Assembly: GCA_947063875.1 (NCBI GenBank)
Contig: CAMSTY010000012.1
Coordinates: 1-64,000, forward strand
DNA from: an uncultured bacterium
Lineage (GTDB): Bacteria > Bacillota > Clostridia > Lachnospirales > Lachnospiraceae
DNA length: 64,000 nt
Direction of reading: 5' to 3'
Positions within the stretch are counted from its first letter, which is position 1; every line of letters starts with the position of its first letter. The translations under genes were made by a program, and so were the position numbers. The notes beneath the pieces are model-generated. The model was not told the origin of the DNA. It was given only the letters and a program-made list of their open reading frames with translations, and did not search any database. Shown piece by piece: positions 45,894 to 53,626 of the stretch.

Positions 45894-46012
45894 ACAAACG
45901 CGGATAAAGACGTTAAAGTCAGGAATGGATACCACGACGTTTGGAAGACGGACGGAAAAGCAAAGGTGTCCAAAGCGTTGCAAAGGAACAACAGAAAAAG
46001 GAAGGAAAAATA

Positions 46013-47215
46013 ATGAAAAACGTGATTTTTATCTCACCCAATTTCCCCACCAATTATTGGCAGTTCTGCCGGGAACTGAAAAATAATGGTATGAATGTAT
46101 TTGGGATCGGCGATCAGCCCTATGATGAACTGATGCCGGAATTAAGAGACAGCCTGAATGAGTACTACAAGGTCAGCAGCCTGGAAAATGAGGACGAGGT
46201 TTACCGGGCGGTGGCGTTTCTGGCTTTTAAGCATGGGCGGATTGACTGGCTGGAATCCAATAATGAATATTGGCTGGAACGGGATGCCAAGCTGCGTGTG
46301 GACTTTAATATTCAAAGCGGTTTCCAGGTTGAAGACATGCCGAGAGTTAAGTATAAATCCAAGATGAAGGAGTATTATAAAAAAATCGGGATACCGGTGG
46401 CACGCTATCATATGGTGGAGAATCTGGAAGGATGCAAGGCGTTTGCGGCTGAAGTGGGATACCCGGTGGTGGCCAAGCCGGATAATGGAGTGGGCGCATC
46501 CGACACCTGGAAGATCGAGAATGAACAGCAGCTGGAGGATTTCTTTGTACAGCGGATGGCGGGAGTGGAATATATCATGGAGAAGTTCATTTATGCAGAG
46601 GTGAATTCTTACGACGCCATCATCGATGCGGACGGGAAACCCATGTTTGAGACCGGCAATGTGACTCCTATGTCCATTATGGATATTGTAAATAATGCAG
46701 ACAATTCGATCTACTATATCGTAAAGAATCTGTCGGAGGATGTCCGCAAGGCCGGCCGTGAGGCGGTGAAAAGCTTTGGCGTTAGGAGCCGCTTCATACA
46801 CTTTGAATTTTTCCGCCTGACCAAGGATCAAAAGGGATTGGGAAAAAAGGGGGATGTGGTTGCGCTGGAGGTGAATATGCGCCCCTGCGGAGGCTTCACC
46901 CCGGATATGATCAACTTCGCCCATAGCACAAATGTGTACAAGATCTGGGCGGACATGATTGCTTTTAACAAATCTACCGTGCCCGTGGGAAAACATGCTT
47001 TCTGTGCATTTGCCGGCCGCCGTGACGGCAAGGATTTTGTGATGAGCGATCAGGACGTGATGGAACGTTACGGAAGCAGGATGAGGATGGCGGGACGTAT
47101 TCCGGATGTGTTGTCCGGCGCTATGGGCAACCAGATGTACGTGGCAGTATTTGACACGAAAAGAGAGCTGGATGCGTTTTATAAAAATATTCTGAAATGC
47201 AAGGCGACAAAATAG
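46013..47215 (+). CDS. ATP-grasp family ligase, unknown substrate
   Basis: A 400-aa ATP-grasp enzyme. After an N-terminal Rossmann-like domain (IFISPNFPTNYWQFCRELK), the central ATP-grasp fold includes KMKEYYKKIGIPVARYH, GYPVVAKPDNGVGASDTW (the glycine-rich ATP loop) and the metal-binding end ALEVNMRPCGGFTPDMINF. It would join a carboxylate to an amine or thiol through an acyl phosphate. The neighbours are two esterases. The ATG at 46013 follows AAGGAAGG. Confidence 0.87.
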   Translation: MKNVIFISPNFPTNYWQFCRELKNNGMNVFGIGDQPYDELMPELRDSLNEYYKVSSLENEDEVYRAVAFLAFKHGRIDWLESNNEYWLERDAKLRVDFNIQSGFQVEDMPRVKYKSKMKEYYKKIGIPVARYHMVENLEGCKAFAAEVGYPVVAKPDNGVGASDTWKIENEQQLEDFFVQRMAGVEYIMEKFIYAEVNSYDAIIDADGKPMFETGNVTPMSIMDIVNNADNSIYYIVKNLSEDVRKAGREAVKSFGVRSRFIHFEFFRLTKDQKGLGKKGDVVALEVNMRPCGGFTPDMINFAHSTNVYKIWADMIAFNKSTVPVGKHAFCAFAGRRDGKDFVMSDQDVMERYGSRMRMAGRIPDVLSGAMGNQMYVAVFDTKRELDAFYKNILKCKATK

Positions 47216-47239
47216 GCCTTTGCAGGAGAGGAGAATGAG

Positions 47240-47758
47240 ATGAAAAATCCGGAAGTTATGATTACCATGGAAGACGGAGGGGTGATCCGTGCGGAACTAT
47301 ATCCGGACATTGCGCCGAATACGGTGAAAAATTTTGTCAGTTTGATCGGTAAGGGGTATTATGACGGGTTGATTTTTCACCGGGTCATCAAAGACTTTAT
47401 GATTCAGGGAGGATGCCCTGAGGGGAGCGGCATGGGCGGTCCGGGCTATTCCATCAAAGGCGAGTTTTCCCAGAATGGTTTTGTCAACGATTTAAAGCAT
47501 ACCAGGGGAGTGCTGTCAATGGCAAGGTCAATGATGCCGGATTCCGCAGGTTCCCAGTTCTTTATCATGCATGCGGATTATCCGTATCTGGATGGTGAGT
47601 ACGCTGCTTTTGGCAAGGTGACGGAAGGGATGGATGTCGTGGACCAGATTGCCGAAACCAGGGTGGATTTTAGCGATCGGCCGCTGAAGGAACAGAAGAT
47701 TAAGAGCATGACGGTGGACACTTTCGGCGAGGTTTATGAGGAGCCGGAGAAGGCCTGA
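47240..47758 (+). CDS. Peptidyl-prolyl cis-trans isomerase, cyclophilin type
   Basis: A 172-aa single-domain cyclophilin without signal peptide. Family landmarks are FHRVIKDFMIQGG (catalytic Arg and Phe), GVLSMARSMMPDSAGSQFF and YAAFGKVTEGMDVVD. It catalyses proline isomerisation during folding in the cytoplasm. It starts 24 bases after the ATP-grasp gene behind GGAGAGGAG. Confidence 0.95.
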   Translation: MKNPEVMITMEDGGVIRAELYPDIAPNTVKNFVSLIGKGYYDGLIFHRVIKDFMIQGGCPEGSGMGGPGYSIKGEFSQNGFVNDLKHTRGVLSMARSMMPDSAGSQFFIMHADYPYLDGEYAAFGKVTEGMDVVDQIAETRVDFSDRPLKEQKIKSMTVDTFGEVYEEPEKA

Positions 47759-47772
47759 GGAGCGGGAAAAAT

Positions 47773-48486
47773 ATGGTTTGGGAACAGGATGTGGCTGTGG
47801 AAGGCATCTGCTGCCGTGTCGTGATTTCAGATGAAGCAGATACCCTTCTTGCCGCGAAAGCGGCGGGAAGGGTTATTGTCGGTTGTCTGGGAGGGGACGG
47901 AGAGAAGAGGCTTCCCATGGCACGCTATCTGGTGGAAACGATGGATGCGGCAGATGCGCAATATCTGGAACGGGTGGTAAGGAGAGAGAGGGGGATGCCC
48001 TGGCTTATCGGAGAGAGCGAACGCATACGCCTGCGGGAATTTGTTGCGGAAGACGCTTTCGCAGTCCCGGCAGAGCCGGGAGATAGCCGGGATGATCAGG
48101 TATTTTATCATCCAGAGAAGCTGCGGGCTTATATCTGCAGCCAATATGGATTCTGGGAATATGGGTTATGGGCAGTGGAACGCAGAAAAGATGGGAAAAT
48201 ACTGGGAAAAGCAGGATTGACGAATTGGGATGATAATGGATATTTGGAACTTGCCTATCACATTTTTTCTCCTTACCGGAGGCGGGGATATGCAGAGGAA
48301 GCCTGTCGGCTCGTACTGGATTATGTGCAAAAAGAATATAATAATGCCATAGCGGGGATCTGTGCCGTTACGGAGGCATCCAATCATGCCTCCGCAGGGC
48401 TTTTGCAAAAACTGGGATTTGCATTTATGGAGTCAGAATGTAGCGGAGCAAGGCATCGGTATGTTCTCGGCGGGTCGTATTGCTGA
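47773..48486 (+). CDS. GNAT acetyltransferase with an extra N-terminal domain
   Basis: A 237-aa protein. The C-terminal half is a GNAT domain: IRLREFVAEDAF begins it, YHIFSPYRRRGYAEEACRL contains the acetyl-CoA loop, and NHASAGLLQKLGF is the final motif. The N-terminal 80 residues (VVISDEADTLLAAKAAGRVI) form a small domain that I do not recognise by function. The last 62 bases overlap the end of the next gene on the opposite strand. Substrate unknown. Confidence 0.85.
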   Translation: MVWEQDVAVEGICCRVVISDEADTLLAAKAAGRVIVGCLGGDGEKRLPMARYLVETMDAADAQYLERVVRRERGMPWLIGESERIRLREFVAEDAFAVPAEPGDSRDDQVFYHPEKLRAYICSQYGFWEYGLWAVERRKDGKILGKAGLTNWDDNGYLELAYHIFSPYRRRGYAEEACRLVLDYVQKEYNNAIAGICAVTEASNHASAGLLQKLGFAFMESECSGARHRYVLGGSYC

Positions 48487-49150
48487 CAATGCCAAGCAGA
48501 GAAGATCCCTGCCCGAGATGGGTATCGGCAGCAAAATCCGTGCCGCTGATGTCAATGGCATAGGCATGCAGGGAGCCGTCCTCCCCTTCTGCGTAAAAAA
48601 GGCGGTCCTGAACCAATGCCAGGAATTCCGCAGAAAGATCCTTTTCCAAATCCAGATAACCGCTTAAGGCGGCGAAATGACGGATCGTCTCCTCATCGCC
48701 GATCATGATATCCAGATCTTTGGAAAAGATCAAGGCGGAGATCTTGGCCATCGTGGCATAACTCAACTCTGAAGCACTGTCTCCATAAGTGACGAAAACG
48801 GATTCGGCATTGATTAGTTCTTTTTTACTCAGATTCTGAAAAGAGGCAAAACCCTCCTGCAAAGGAGAAAAATTGATCTCCTCCCGGGAAGCGTTGTTGA
48901 CCACCATACAGGAAAGCACAGTATCAAAGGTGCTGCGGTAAATTGAGGTGGCAACTACCTGCAAAATCAAAACAGCGACGACAATCAAAGCCATGTGCAC
49001 TTTATAATAAGCCCAGATATACCAGGCACGGTTCCTCCAGCTCATGGCCTTCAGCTTTTCTAATTCACTGCGCTCCGGCTCCGGTTCCGGTTTTGGAACC
49101 GGAGGCTGAGGATTGTTTTGCTGGCGCATGGATTCTTCCGTAATTTTCAT
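48425..49150 (-). CDS. Single-pass membrane protein, unknown function
   Basis: A 241-aa protein: a proline-rich acidic cytoplasmic N terminus (PQPPVPKPEPEPERSELEKL), one membrane helix (MALIVVAVLILQVVATSIY, about residues 55-75) and an exported domain of about 165 residues with no recognised motif. The start at 49150 is preceded by CGGAG at a good distance; a longer frame upstream has no ribosome site. It resembles small clostridial proteins of unknown role near stress or wall genes. Confidence 0.7.
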   Translation of the reverse strand: MKITEESMRQQNNPQPPVPKPEPEPERSELEKLKAMSWRNRAWYIWAYYKVHMALIVVAVLILQVVATSIYRSTFDTVLSCMVVNNASREEINFSPLQEGFASFQNLSKKELINAESVFVTYGDSASELSYATMAKISALIFSKDLDIMIGDEETIRHFAALSGYLDLEKDLSAEFLALVQDRLFYAEGEDGSLHAYAIDISGTDFAADTHLGQGSSLLGIVSNTTRREHTDALLRYILTP

Positions 49151-49196
49151 AATAATCTCCGTTCTGCATATTTTTATAGATCCCTCTGACAATTCT

Positions 49197-49697
49197 TCAA
49201 ACAGGAAGTGCCAGTATATTTCCGTCCGTATAATAGTAATCCCACCATTGTAAGACGAGCGGAAAATCGTTGTCTGCAAGTACCAACAGCTTTTCCTGCT
49301 CAAAGACAGTACAAAAACCATGTTCATACGACAATTTATTTGTTCCGCCAGGAAAAGCCAGTCCCCAGAACACCCTTCCATTATAAAATGCCAAATCTAT
49401 AATTGGCATTCCGATGTAGGCATGTAGCTCCTCTTTTTGCGTAAAATTGACCCTCAAAAAACTTTTTGCCTCATCCATCCAGACATCCCACTTTGGATTG
49501 TTTTTATAAGCTAAAAACACCCCATCTAAAACCTGATTATAGGCTTGCCTATAATACTCCTGGATGAAAGACAGAACCCTCGATAAGTCTTCAGGCCTGA
49601 TCTCTGTGTGGATCCGATAGTCCAAAGCCACTTGCCCAACTCCATAGAGCATAGGATCAGAAATTACTTCAATACTTGTATTCTGGCTCATATCCAT
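49197..49697 (-). CDS. Hypothetical protein
   Basis: A 166-aa soluble protein beginning MDMSQNTSIEVISDPMLYGV, with an ATG at 49697 eight bases after AGGGAGA. The frame stays open upstream to 50198, but that part crosses repeat sequence and is Arg/Pro-rich, so it is not likely to be translated as one protein. No domain is recognised; the last third is rich in aromatic residues (LQWWDYYYTDGN). It is followed closely by the membrane protein gene. Confidence 0.6.
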   Translation of the reverse strand: MDMSQNTSIEVISDPMLYGVGQVALDYRIHTEIRPEDLSRVLSFIQEYYRQAYNQVLDGVFLAYKNNPKWDVWMDEAKSFLRVNFTQKEELHAYIGMPIIDLAFYNGRVFWGLAFPGGTNKLSYEHGFCTVFEQEKLLVLADNDFPLVLQWWDYYYTDGNILALPV

Positions 49698-49794
49698 CAC
49701 ATTACTCTCCCTAAGCTCGTGAAATACCTCGCTAAGTGTTCCTATTATACCATAAATACGGGGCGAGAGAAACGAAAGATTTGACGAAAAACAT

Positions 49795-49822
49795 GACAGA
49801 AAGCAATTTTCAGGCACACTCT
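49795..49822. repeat. Dispersed repeat, end fragment (copy C)
   Basis: Twenty-eight bases (GACAGAAAGCAATTTTCAGG...) match the right end of the element at 50239-50423 with three differences. Confidence 0.7.
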
Positions 49823-49871
49823 GAGATATTCTTTTCCGGATCTCATAATATTGCAGCAAAGCCAGTAACCA

Positions 49872-50126
49872 GCAACCGGTAGGAGCCTCGCCAAAAGAGT
49901 CGGGGGGCCGGCCAGGTTTGGCGACATTTGCAGGGTCTTGCTGTATCTTAGGTAAAAAGACGGCAGTTGTACGAATCCGTGGAAGTAGCAGCAACGTGCG
50001 AAGACACGGCTGCGTAAGAATCGGCTGCCGTGACTGCCGTCTTTTTGCCTTAGATACAGCTGGCCCGAAACCGGAGCCAAACCTGGCCGGCCCCCCGACT
50101 CTTTTGGCGAGGTTCTTACCGGTTGC
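49872..50126. repeat. Long inverted repeat, arms about 95 bp
   Basis: The left arm 49872-49967 and right arm 50033-50126 are near-perfect reverse complements (identical for 39 bases around CCAAAAGAGTCGGGGGGCC; a few differences elsewhere) around a 65-base loop. In the outer arm lies a GC-rich block with the palindromic GGCCGGCC. No open reading frame fits inside. Its size, high arm similarity and position in a gene-poor 800-base gap suggest a miniature inverted-repeat element or a double-stranded-RNA-forming locus. Confidence 0.9.
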
Positions 50127-50160
50127 GTACCCTCTTGCGTACCCCCTTGCGTACCCCCTC
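50123..50160. repeat. Tandem TTGCGTACCC repeats
   Basis: Three tandem units of about 12-13 bases (TTGCGTACCCTC, TTGCGTACCCCC, TTGCGTACCCCCTC) directly abut the right arm of the long inverted repeat. Confidence 0.85.
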
Positions 50161-50238
50161 ACCCATAAAAACCAACAAGTAACAACACAACTTTCCAAAT
50201 AAATTGCAATTTACACGCCTGTCCGTTATAATAAATAT

Positions 50239-50423
50239 TAGAGCGTGTTTGAAAATTCATTCCCGCCATCTGCACGCCTCACTTTGCGGAGATTTGGCCC
50301 AAATTCACTTGACGTAGCCCACTACGCCGCGTTCATTTGGACCAAATCCCCACAGGGGGCGCCTATGGTGTCCCACAAACTGTGACGCACAGCTGACGGA
50401 AAGCAATTTTCAAACACACTCTA
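50239..50423. repeat. Dispersed terminal-inverted-repeat element, full copy (D)
   Basis: A 185-bp element with 19-bp terminal inverted repeats (TAGAGCGTGTTTGAAAATT / AATTTTCAAACACACTCTA, one difference). The interior has a second dyad (ATTTGGCCCAAAT... with ATTTGGACCAAAT) and no coding capacity. Parts of the ends recur at 29157, 32776 and 49795. It lies between the long inverted repeat and the YesL gene. Confidence 0.88.
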
Positions 50424-50499
50424 GGCCATCATACGGGACCATCCGTAGAATCTTGCAAAAAGGCAGCAAGAAGGAAGAGTTAAGGAGGGACAAACAACC

Positions 50500-51192
50500 A
50501 TGCTTTCCGGAATTTTTAATTATGACAACCCTGTCTGGAGGTTTATCGGCAAATTTTGTGATATTATGATTTTAAATGTACTTTGGATAATCTGCAGTAT
50601 TCCGATTGTGACCATCGGGGCCTCCACCACAGCTGTTTATTATGTAACCTTAAAACTGGTGAGAGACGAGGAAGGGCCGACAATCCGCTCTTTTTTTAAG
50701 TCTTTTAAAGAAAATTTCAGACAGGCAACCGTGATCTGGCTGATTATGCTGCTATTGGGGTGCCTGTTGGGATTTGATCTGTATTTTTTCATCGCAATCC
50801 AAAAAACGCCATCAGCGCTTAGGACGGTTATGATGGCGATGTTTGGCGGTTTTTCTTTTGTTTATCTCTTTGTGATGATGTTTGTATTTCCCGTGCAGGC
50901 GCGTTTTTATAATCCGGTAAAGCGCACGCTGTTCAATGCGTTTTTTATTTCTCTGCGCCATAGCGCGCATACCCTGGGGATGATGGTGATGGATGTTTTG
51001 CTGGTGTTTGCGGCAATTTTTATACTGCCGATGCTGCAGGCGCTCCTGATGCTGTTTGGGTTTCCGCTGCTGGCGTTTCTGAATTCCTATGTAATCGTAG
51101 GTATTTTTGATAAATATATGCCAAAACAGGAGGCGGATAAAGAGGAGCACCCGCTGGATCTGCTGGAAGCGGCGGAAAAGCCTGGCCGCTAA
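50500..51192 (+). CDS. YesL/DUF624 family membrane protein
   Basis: A 230-aa protein with five to six membrane helices and the family N terminus (FNYDNPVWRFIGKFCDIMIL, then IICSIPIVTIGASTTAVYYV). DUF624 proteins are widespread in Firmicutes, commonly near sugar ABC transporters; their biochemical role is unclear. The start follows AAGGAGGGA. It converges on the GntR gene with six bases between. Confidence 0.88.
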   Translation: MLSGIFNYDNPVWRFIGKFCDIMILNVLWIICSIPIVTIGASTTAVYYVTLKLVRDEEGPTIRSFFKSFKENFRQATVIWLIMLLLGCLLGFDLYFFIAIQKTPSALRTVMMAMFGGFSFVYLFVMMFVFPVQARFYNPVKRTLFNAFFISLRHSAHTLGMMVMDVLLVFAAIFILPMLQALLMLFGFPLLAFLNSYVIVGIFDKYMPKQEADKEEHPLDLLEAAEKPGR

Positions 51193-51198
51193 CCGTTT

Positions 51199-51873
51199 TT
51201 ACTGCTGTTCCTTGATATTTCTGGATACCGTAATCTCCTGGTTGTCGATATGCTCCCGGATGGCGGCCTTGGCCTCATTCACGCGCCGGTCTTTCAGAGC
51301 GCGGAGGATGTGATCATGCTCCACAACCAGGATTGGGTGTTTGGCGGTATCTTTGATATATTCCAGGCGGTAGCGGTACATCTGTTCCTGCAGATTGTTC
51401 AGGATCTGTACCAGGCGGGAGTTGGCGGTACCGCGGTAAATGACGTCATGGTAGTGCTCGTCAGCCTCGGCAATCGCCATAAGATCGCCGCCCTGTATGG
51501 CATCCCGAAAAGCCTTCTGCGCTTCTTCCAATTCCTGGATGGCCTCATCGTTCATCCTCTGGCAGGCAAGTTCCGTGGCAAGCTCTTCCAGCGAACGGCG
51601 CACTTCCAAAACTTCCCGAAGGCTCTTTTCAGAGATGCGGGCAACTTCGGCGCCTTTTCTGGGAATCATCAATACCAGTCCGTCCAGTTCCAGTTTGCGG
51701 ATTGCTTCCCGGATCGGGGTGCGGCTGACCCCCAGCCGGTCGGCAAGCTGGATTTCCATCAGGCGCTCGCCTGGCTCTAATTCTCCTTTTAAAATAGCCT
51801 GCCGCAAAGTATTGAAAACGACATCCCGAAGAGGCAGATATTCATTCATATTCACCTTTAATTCATGTGCCAT
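51199..51873 (-). CDS. GntR-family regulator, FadR subfamily
   Basis: A 224-aa regulator. The N-terminal winged helix (residues about 10-75) contains GERLMEIQLADRLGVSRTPIR, and the rest is an all-helical FCD ligand-binding domain with conserved Asp/His metal residues (AEADEHYHDVIYRG, EHDHILRAL). It is 17 bases downstream of ispE on the same strand, so both probably share the promoter before ispE, where the palindrome ACTGTATACAGT lies. Autoregulation through that site is inferred. The ligand is unknown. Confidence 0.9.
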   Translation of the reverse strand: MAHELKVNMNEYLPLRDVVFNTLRQAILKGELEPGERLMEIQLADRLGVSRTPIREAIRKLELDGLVLMIPRKGAEVARISEKSLREVLEVRRSLEELATELACQRMNDEAIQELEEAQKAFRDAIQGGDLMAIAEADEHYHDVIYRGTANSRLVQILNNLQEQMYRYRLEYIKDTAKHPILVVEHDHILRALKDRRVNEAKAAIREHIDNQEITVSRNIKEQQ

Positions 51874-51890
51874 GGGTTTTCTCCTTTTGG

Positions 51891-52799
51891 TTAAAATTCT
51901 GACGAGGGTGCATTTTTGGTGTTGTAAAAATTGGTCAGATAGACCTGCTTGGCGAGTTTGGAGGAAGGACCGGACCGAAGTTCTTCAAAAGCACGTTTTG
52001 CAGATGCAGGATCAGTAAAAAGGCCAAACACAGTGGGGCCGCTCCCGCTCATCAGGGCGCCGTCGGCGCCGTATGCAAGCATTTTATCCTTAATAGCTTG
52101 AATGACAGGGTATTCTCTGACTGTGACCGTTTCCAGCACATTGCCAAGCTTGGAGGCAATCTGGGCAATATCCTGGCTGCGGATGCCTGCAAGGATGCCG
52201 TCGATGTCCGGATGCTGTTCGGGCCTTAGCTGGTTGGCGTGCAGGTTGGTATAGACGGAACGCGTGGACACACTGACGCCAGGTTTGGCGATCAGTACCT
52301 GGCATTGAGGCGCGGCAGGGAGCGGCGTCAGAATTTCCCCGATTCCCTCAGAGAGTGCCGTACCGCGCAGAATGCAGTAGGGTACGTCGGCGCCGATCTT
52401 TACTCCTCGCTCCATCAGCTGGCGGGTAGTCAACCCCAGGTGAAACATCTTGTTGACGCCGAACAATATGGCGGCGGCATCGCTGCTTCCTCCTGCCATG
52501 CCGGCGGATACCGGAATGAATTTGCGCAGATGGATGGACACTCCCTCGGAGATGGAGAATTCTTCCATCAGCATTTGTGCAGCCTTATATACAAGATTGT
52601 TTTCGTTGGTGGGCAGATAGAACAGATTCGTCTCGATGCGAATACCGGGTTGTTCCTCCCGGATCAGGTCAATGCGGTCAAAAATACCTACGGTCTGCAT
52701 GATCATGCGGACTTCATGGTAGCCATCGTCCCGTCTGCGCAGGACATCGAGGCCAAGATTGATCTTGCCGTAAGCTTTCAAACTCAGATGTTTGATCAT
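51891..52799 (-). CDS. ispE: 4-diphosphocytidyl-2-C-methyl-D-erythritol kinase
   Basis: IspE phosphorylates CDP-ME in the non-mevalonate isoprenoid pathway. The 302-aa GHMP-kinase protein shows the N-terminal LKAYGKINLGLDVLRRRDDG, the ATP loop IPVSAGMAGGSSDAAA and the C-terminal GALMSGSGPTVFGLF. Length and motifs are normal. It is the first gene of a pair with GntR. Confidence 0.97.
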   Translation of the reverse strand: MIKHLSLKAYGKINLGLDVLRRRDDGYHEVRMIMQTVGIFDRIDLIREEQPGIRIETNLFYLPTNENNLVYKAAQMLMEEFSISEGVSIHLRKFIPVSAGMAGGSSDAAAILFGVNKMFHLGLTTRQLMERGVKIGADVPYCILRGTALSEGIGEILTPLPAAPQCQVLIAKPGVSVSTRSVYTNLHANQLRPEQHPDIDGILAGIRSQDIAQIASKLGNVLETVTVREYPVIQAIKDKMLAYGADGALMSGSGPTVFGLFTDPASAKRAFEELRSGPSSKLAKQVYLTNFYNTKNAPSSEF

Positions 52800-52868
52800 G
52801 GCTGAGAGCGCTCCTTTGTGGTAAATTACAGAGAAATATTTGTGTGTATTGTATATTGTATAATAAAA

Positions 52869-52880
52869 ACTGTATACAGT
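52869..52880. promoter_or_regulatory. Putative GntR operator ACTGTATACAGT
   Basis: A perfect 12-bp palindrome containing TGTATACA, which fits the T-G-T...A-C-A pattern of FadR-subfamily operators. It lies 70 bases upstream of ispE, within very AT-rich sequence (TATATTATATACA) that could hold the promoter. Control by the GntR gene of the same transcript is inferred. Confidence 0.45.
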
Positions 52881-52993
52881 ATATTATATACATGTAAACA
52901 AAAAAAGCAAGATGTTTTTGGCGTTTTGTAAATTTTTTAGGGTATTTGTAGATTTTTCATGAAATCACACGAGAAATCGGCGAAAAAATGTAT

Positions 52994-53021
52994 TTGACTT
53001 TTGAGAAAATGGGGATATAAT
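52994..53021 (+). promoter_or_regulatory. Promoter of glnB-amtB
   Basis: TTGACT (52994-52999), 16-base spacer and perfect TATAAT (53016-53021). Transcription would start near 53028, immediately before the leader hairpin. Confidence 0.8.
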
Positions 53022-53038
53022 TAAGCGTATTAAAGAAC

Positions 53039-53074
53039 GAGGGCGTTTTCTGATAGGAAACGTTCTCTTTTTTT
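53039..53074 (+). terminator. Leader terminator/attenuator before glnB
   Basis: GAGGGCGTTTTC pairs with GAAACGTTCTC around TGATAG, followed by seven Ts. Its location only about 11 bases after the predicted start site and 28 before the glnB start makes it an attenuator rather than the end of a gene. The antiterminating factor is not apparent; only one hairpin is present. Confidence 0.75.
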
Positions 53075-53101
53075 ATATCCAGAAAAAGGAGGAGTCGTTA
53101 T

Positions 53102-53440
53102 ATGAAAAAGCTGGAGATCATCATAAAGCCCGAAAAGCTGGAAGATCTGAAAGGGATTCTGGAGGATTGCGGGGCAAGCGGCATTATGATCGGAAACATC
53201 ATGGGCTATGGAAATCAGAAGGGTTATAAGCAGAGATATCGCGGAACCGAGTACACGGTGAATCTGTTGCCCAAGGTGAAGGTGGAGACCGTGGTCAGTG
53301 AAGAAATGGCAGAAGCCATTGTGGAACGCGTGCTCCATGAAATCAATACCGGGAATTATGGAGACGGTAAAATTTTTATCTATGACGTGCAGGATGTGGT
53401 CAGAATCCGAACCGGCGAGCGCGGGGAGAGTGCGTTGTAG
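53102..53440 (+). CDS. glnB: Nitrogen regulatory protein P-II
   Basis: A 112-aa PII protein, the trimeric sensor of nitrogen, energy and 2-oxoglutarate. The T-loop contains YRGTEYTVNLLPKVKVE, with the Tyr in the position of the uridylylated Tyr51 of enteric PII, and the C-terminal GDGKIFIYDVQDVVRIRTGE matches the ATP-binding signature. It is paired with amtB, to which it would bind and block ammonium entry. The start follows AAGGAGGAG. Confidence 0.96.
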   Translation: MKKLEIIIKPEKLEDLKGILEDCGASGIMIGNIMGYGNQKGYKQRYRGTEYTVNLLPKVKVETVVSEEMAEAIVERVLHEINTGNYGDGKIFIYDVQDVVRIRTGERGESAL

Positions 53441-53487
53441 AAGAGTGAGAGGATGTCCGGCAAAATCATATAGAGATCTTTATCGAG

Positions 53488-53523
53488 GGAGATAGCTGTC
53501 TGCGTGGCAGCCATCTCCTTTCT
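53488..53523 (+). terminator. Hairpin between glnB and amtB
   Basis: GGAGAT-A-GCTG pairs with CAGC-C-ATCTCC, followed by TTTCT. The short T run suggests partial termination, lowering amtB relative to glnB. Confidence 0.6.
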
Positions 53524-53626
53524 GTTATGAAGTATCCCTTGTCGGGATTTGTCGGAAACCGGGAAAATGAGGAGAAAACAAGAGTGGGAAATGTGCATGG
53601 AAATCCGCACGGAATGGAGGAGAATG

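Noticed and set aside
49698-50198. Upstream extension of the hypothetical gene at 49197 to a 333-aa protein
   Set aside because: The extension runs through the long inverted repeat and tandem repeats (giving RGYARGYARGYA), and a good ribosome site supports the internal ATG at 49697.
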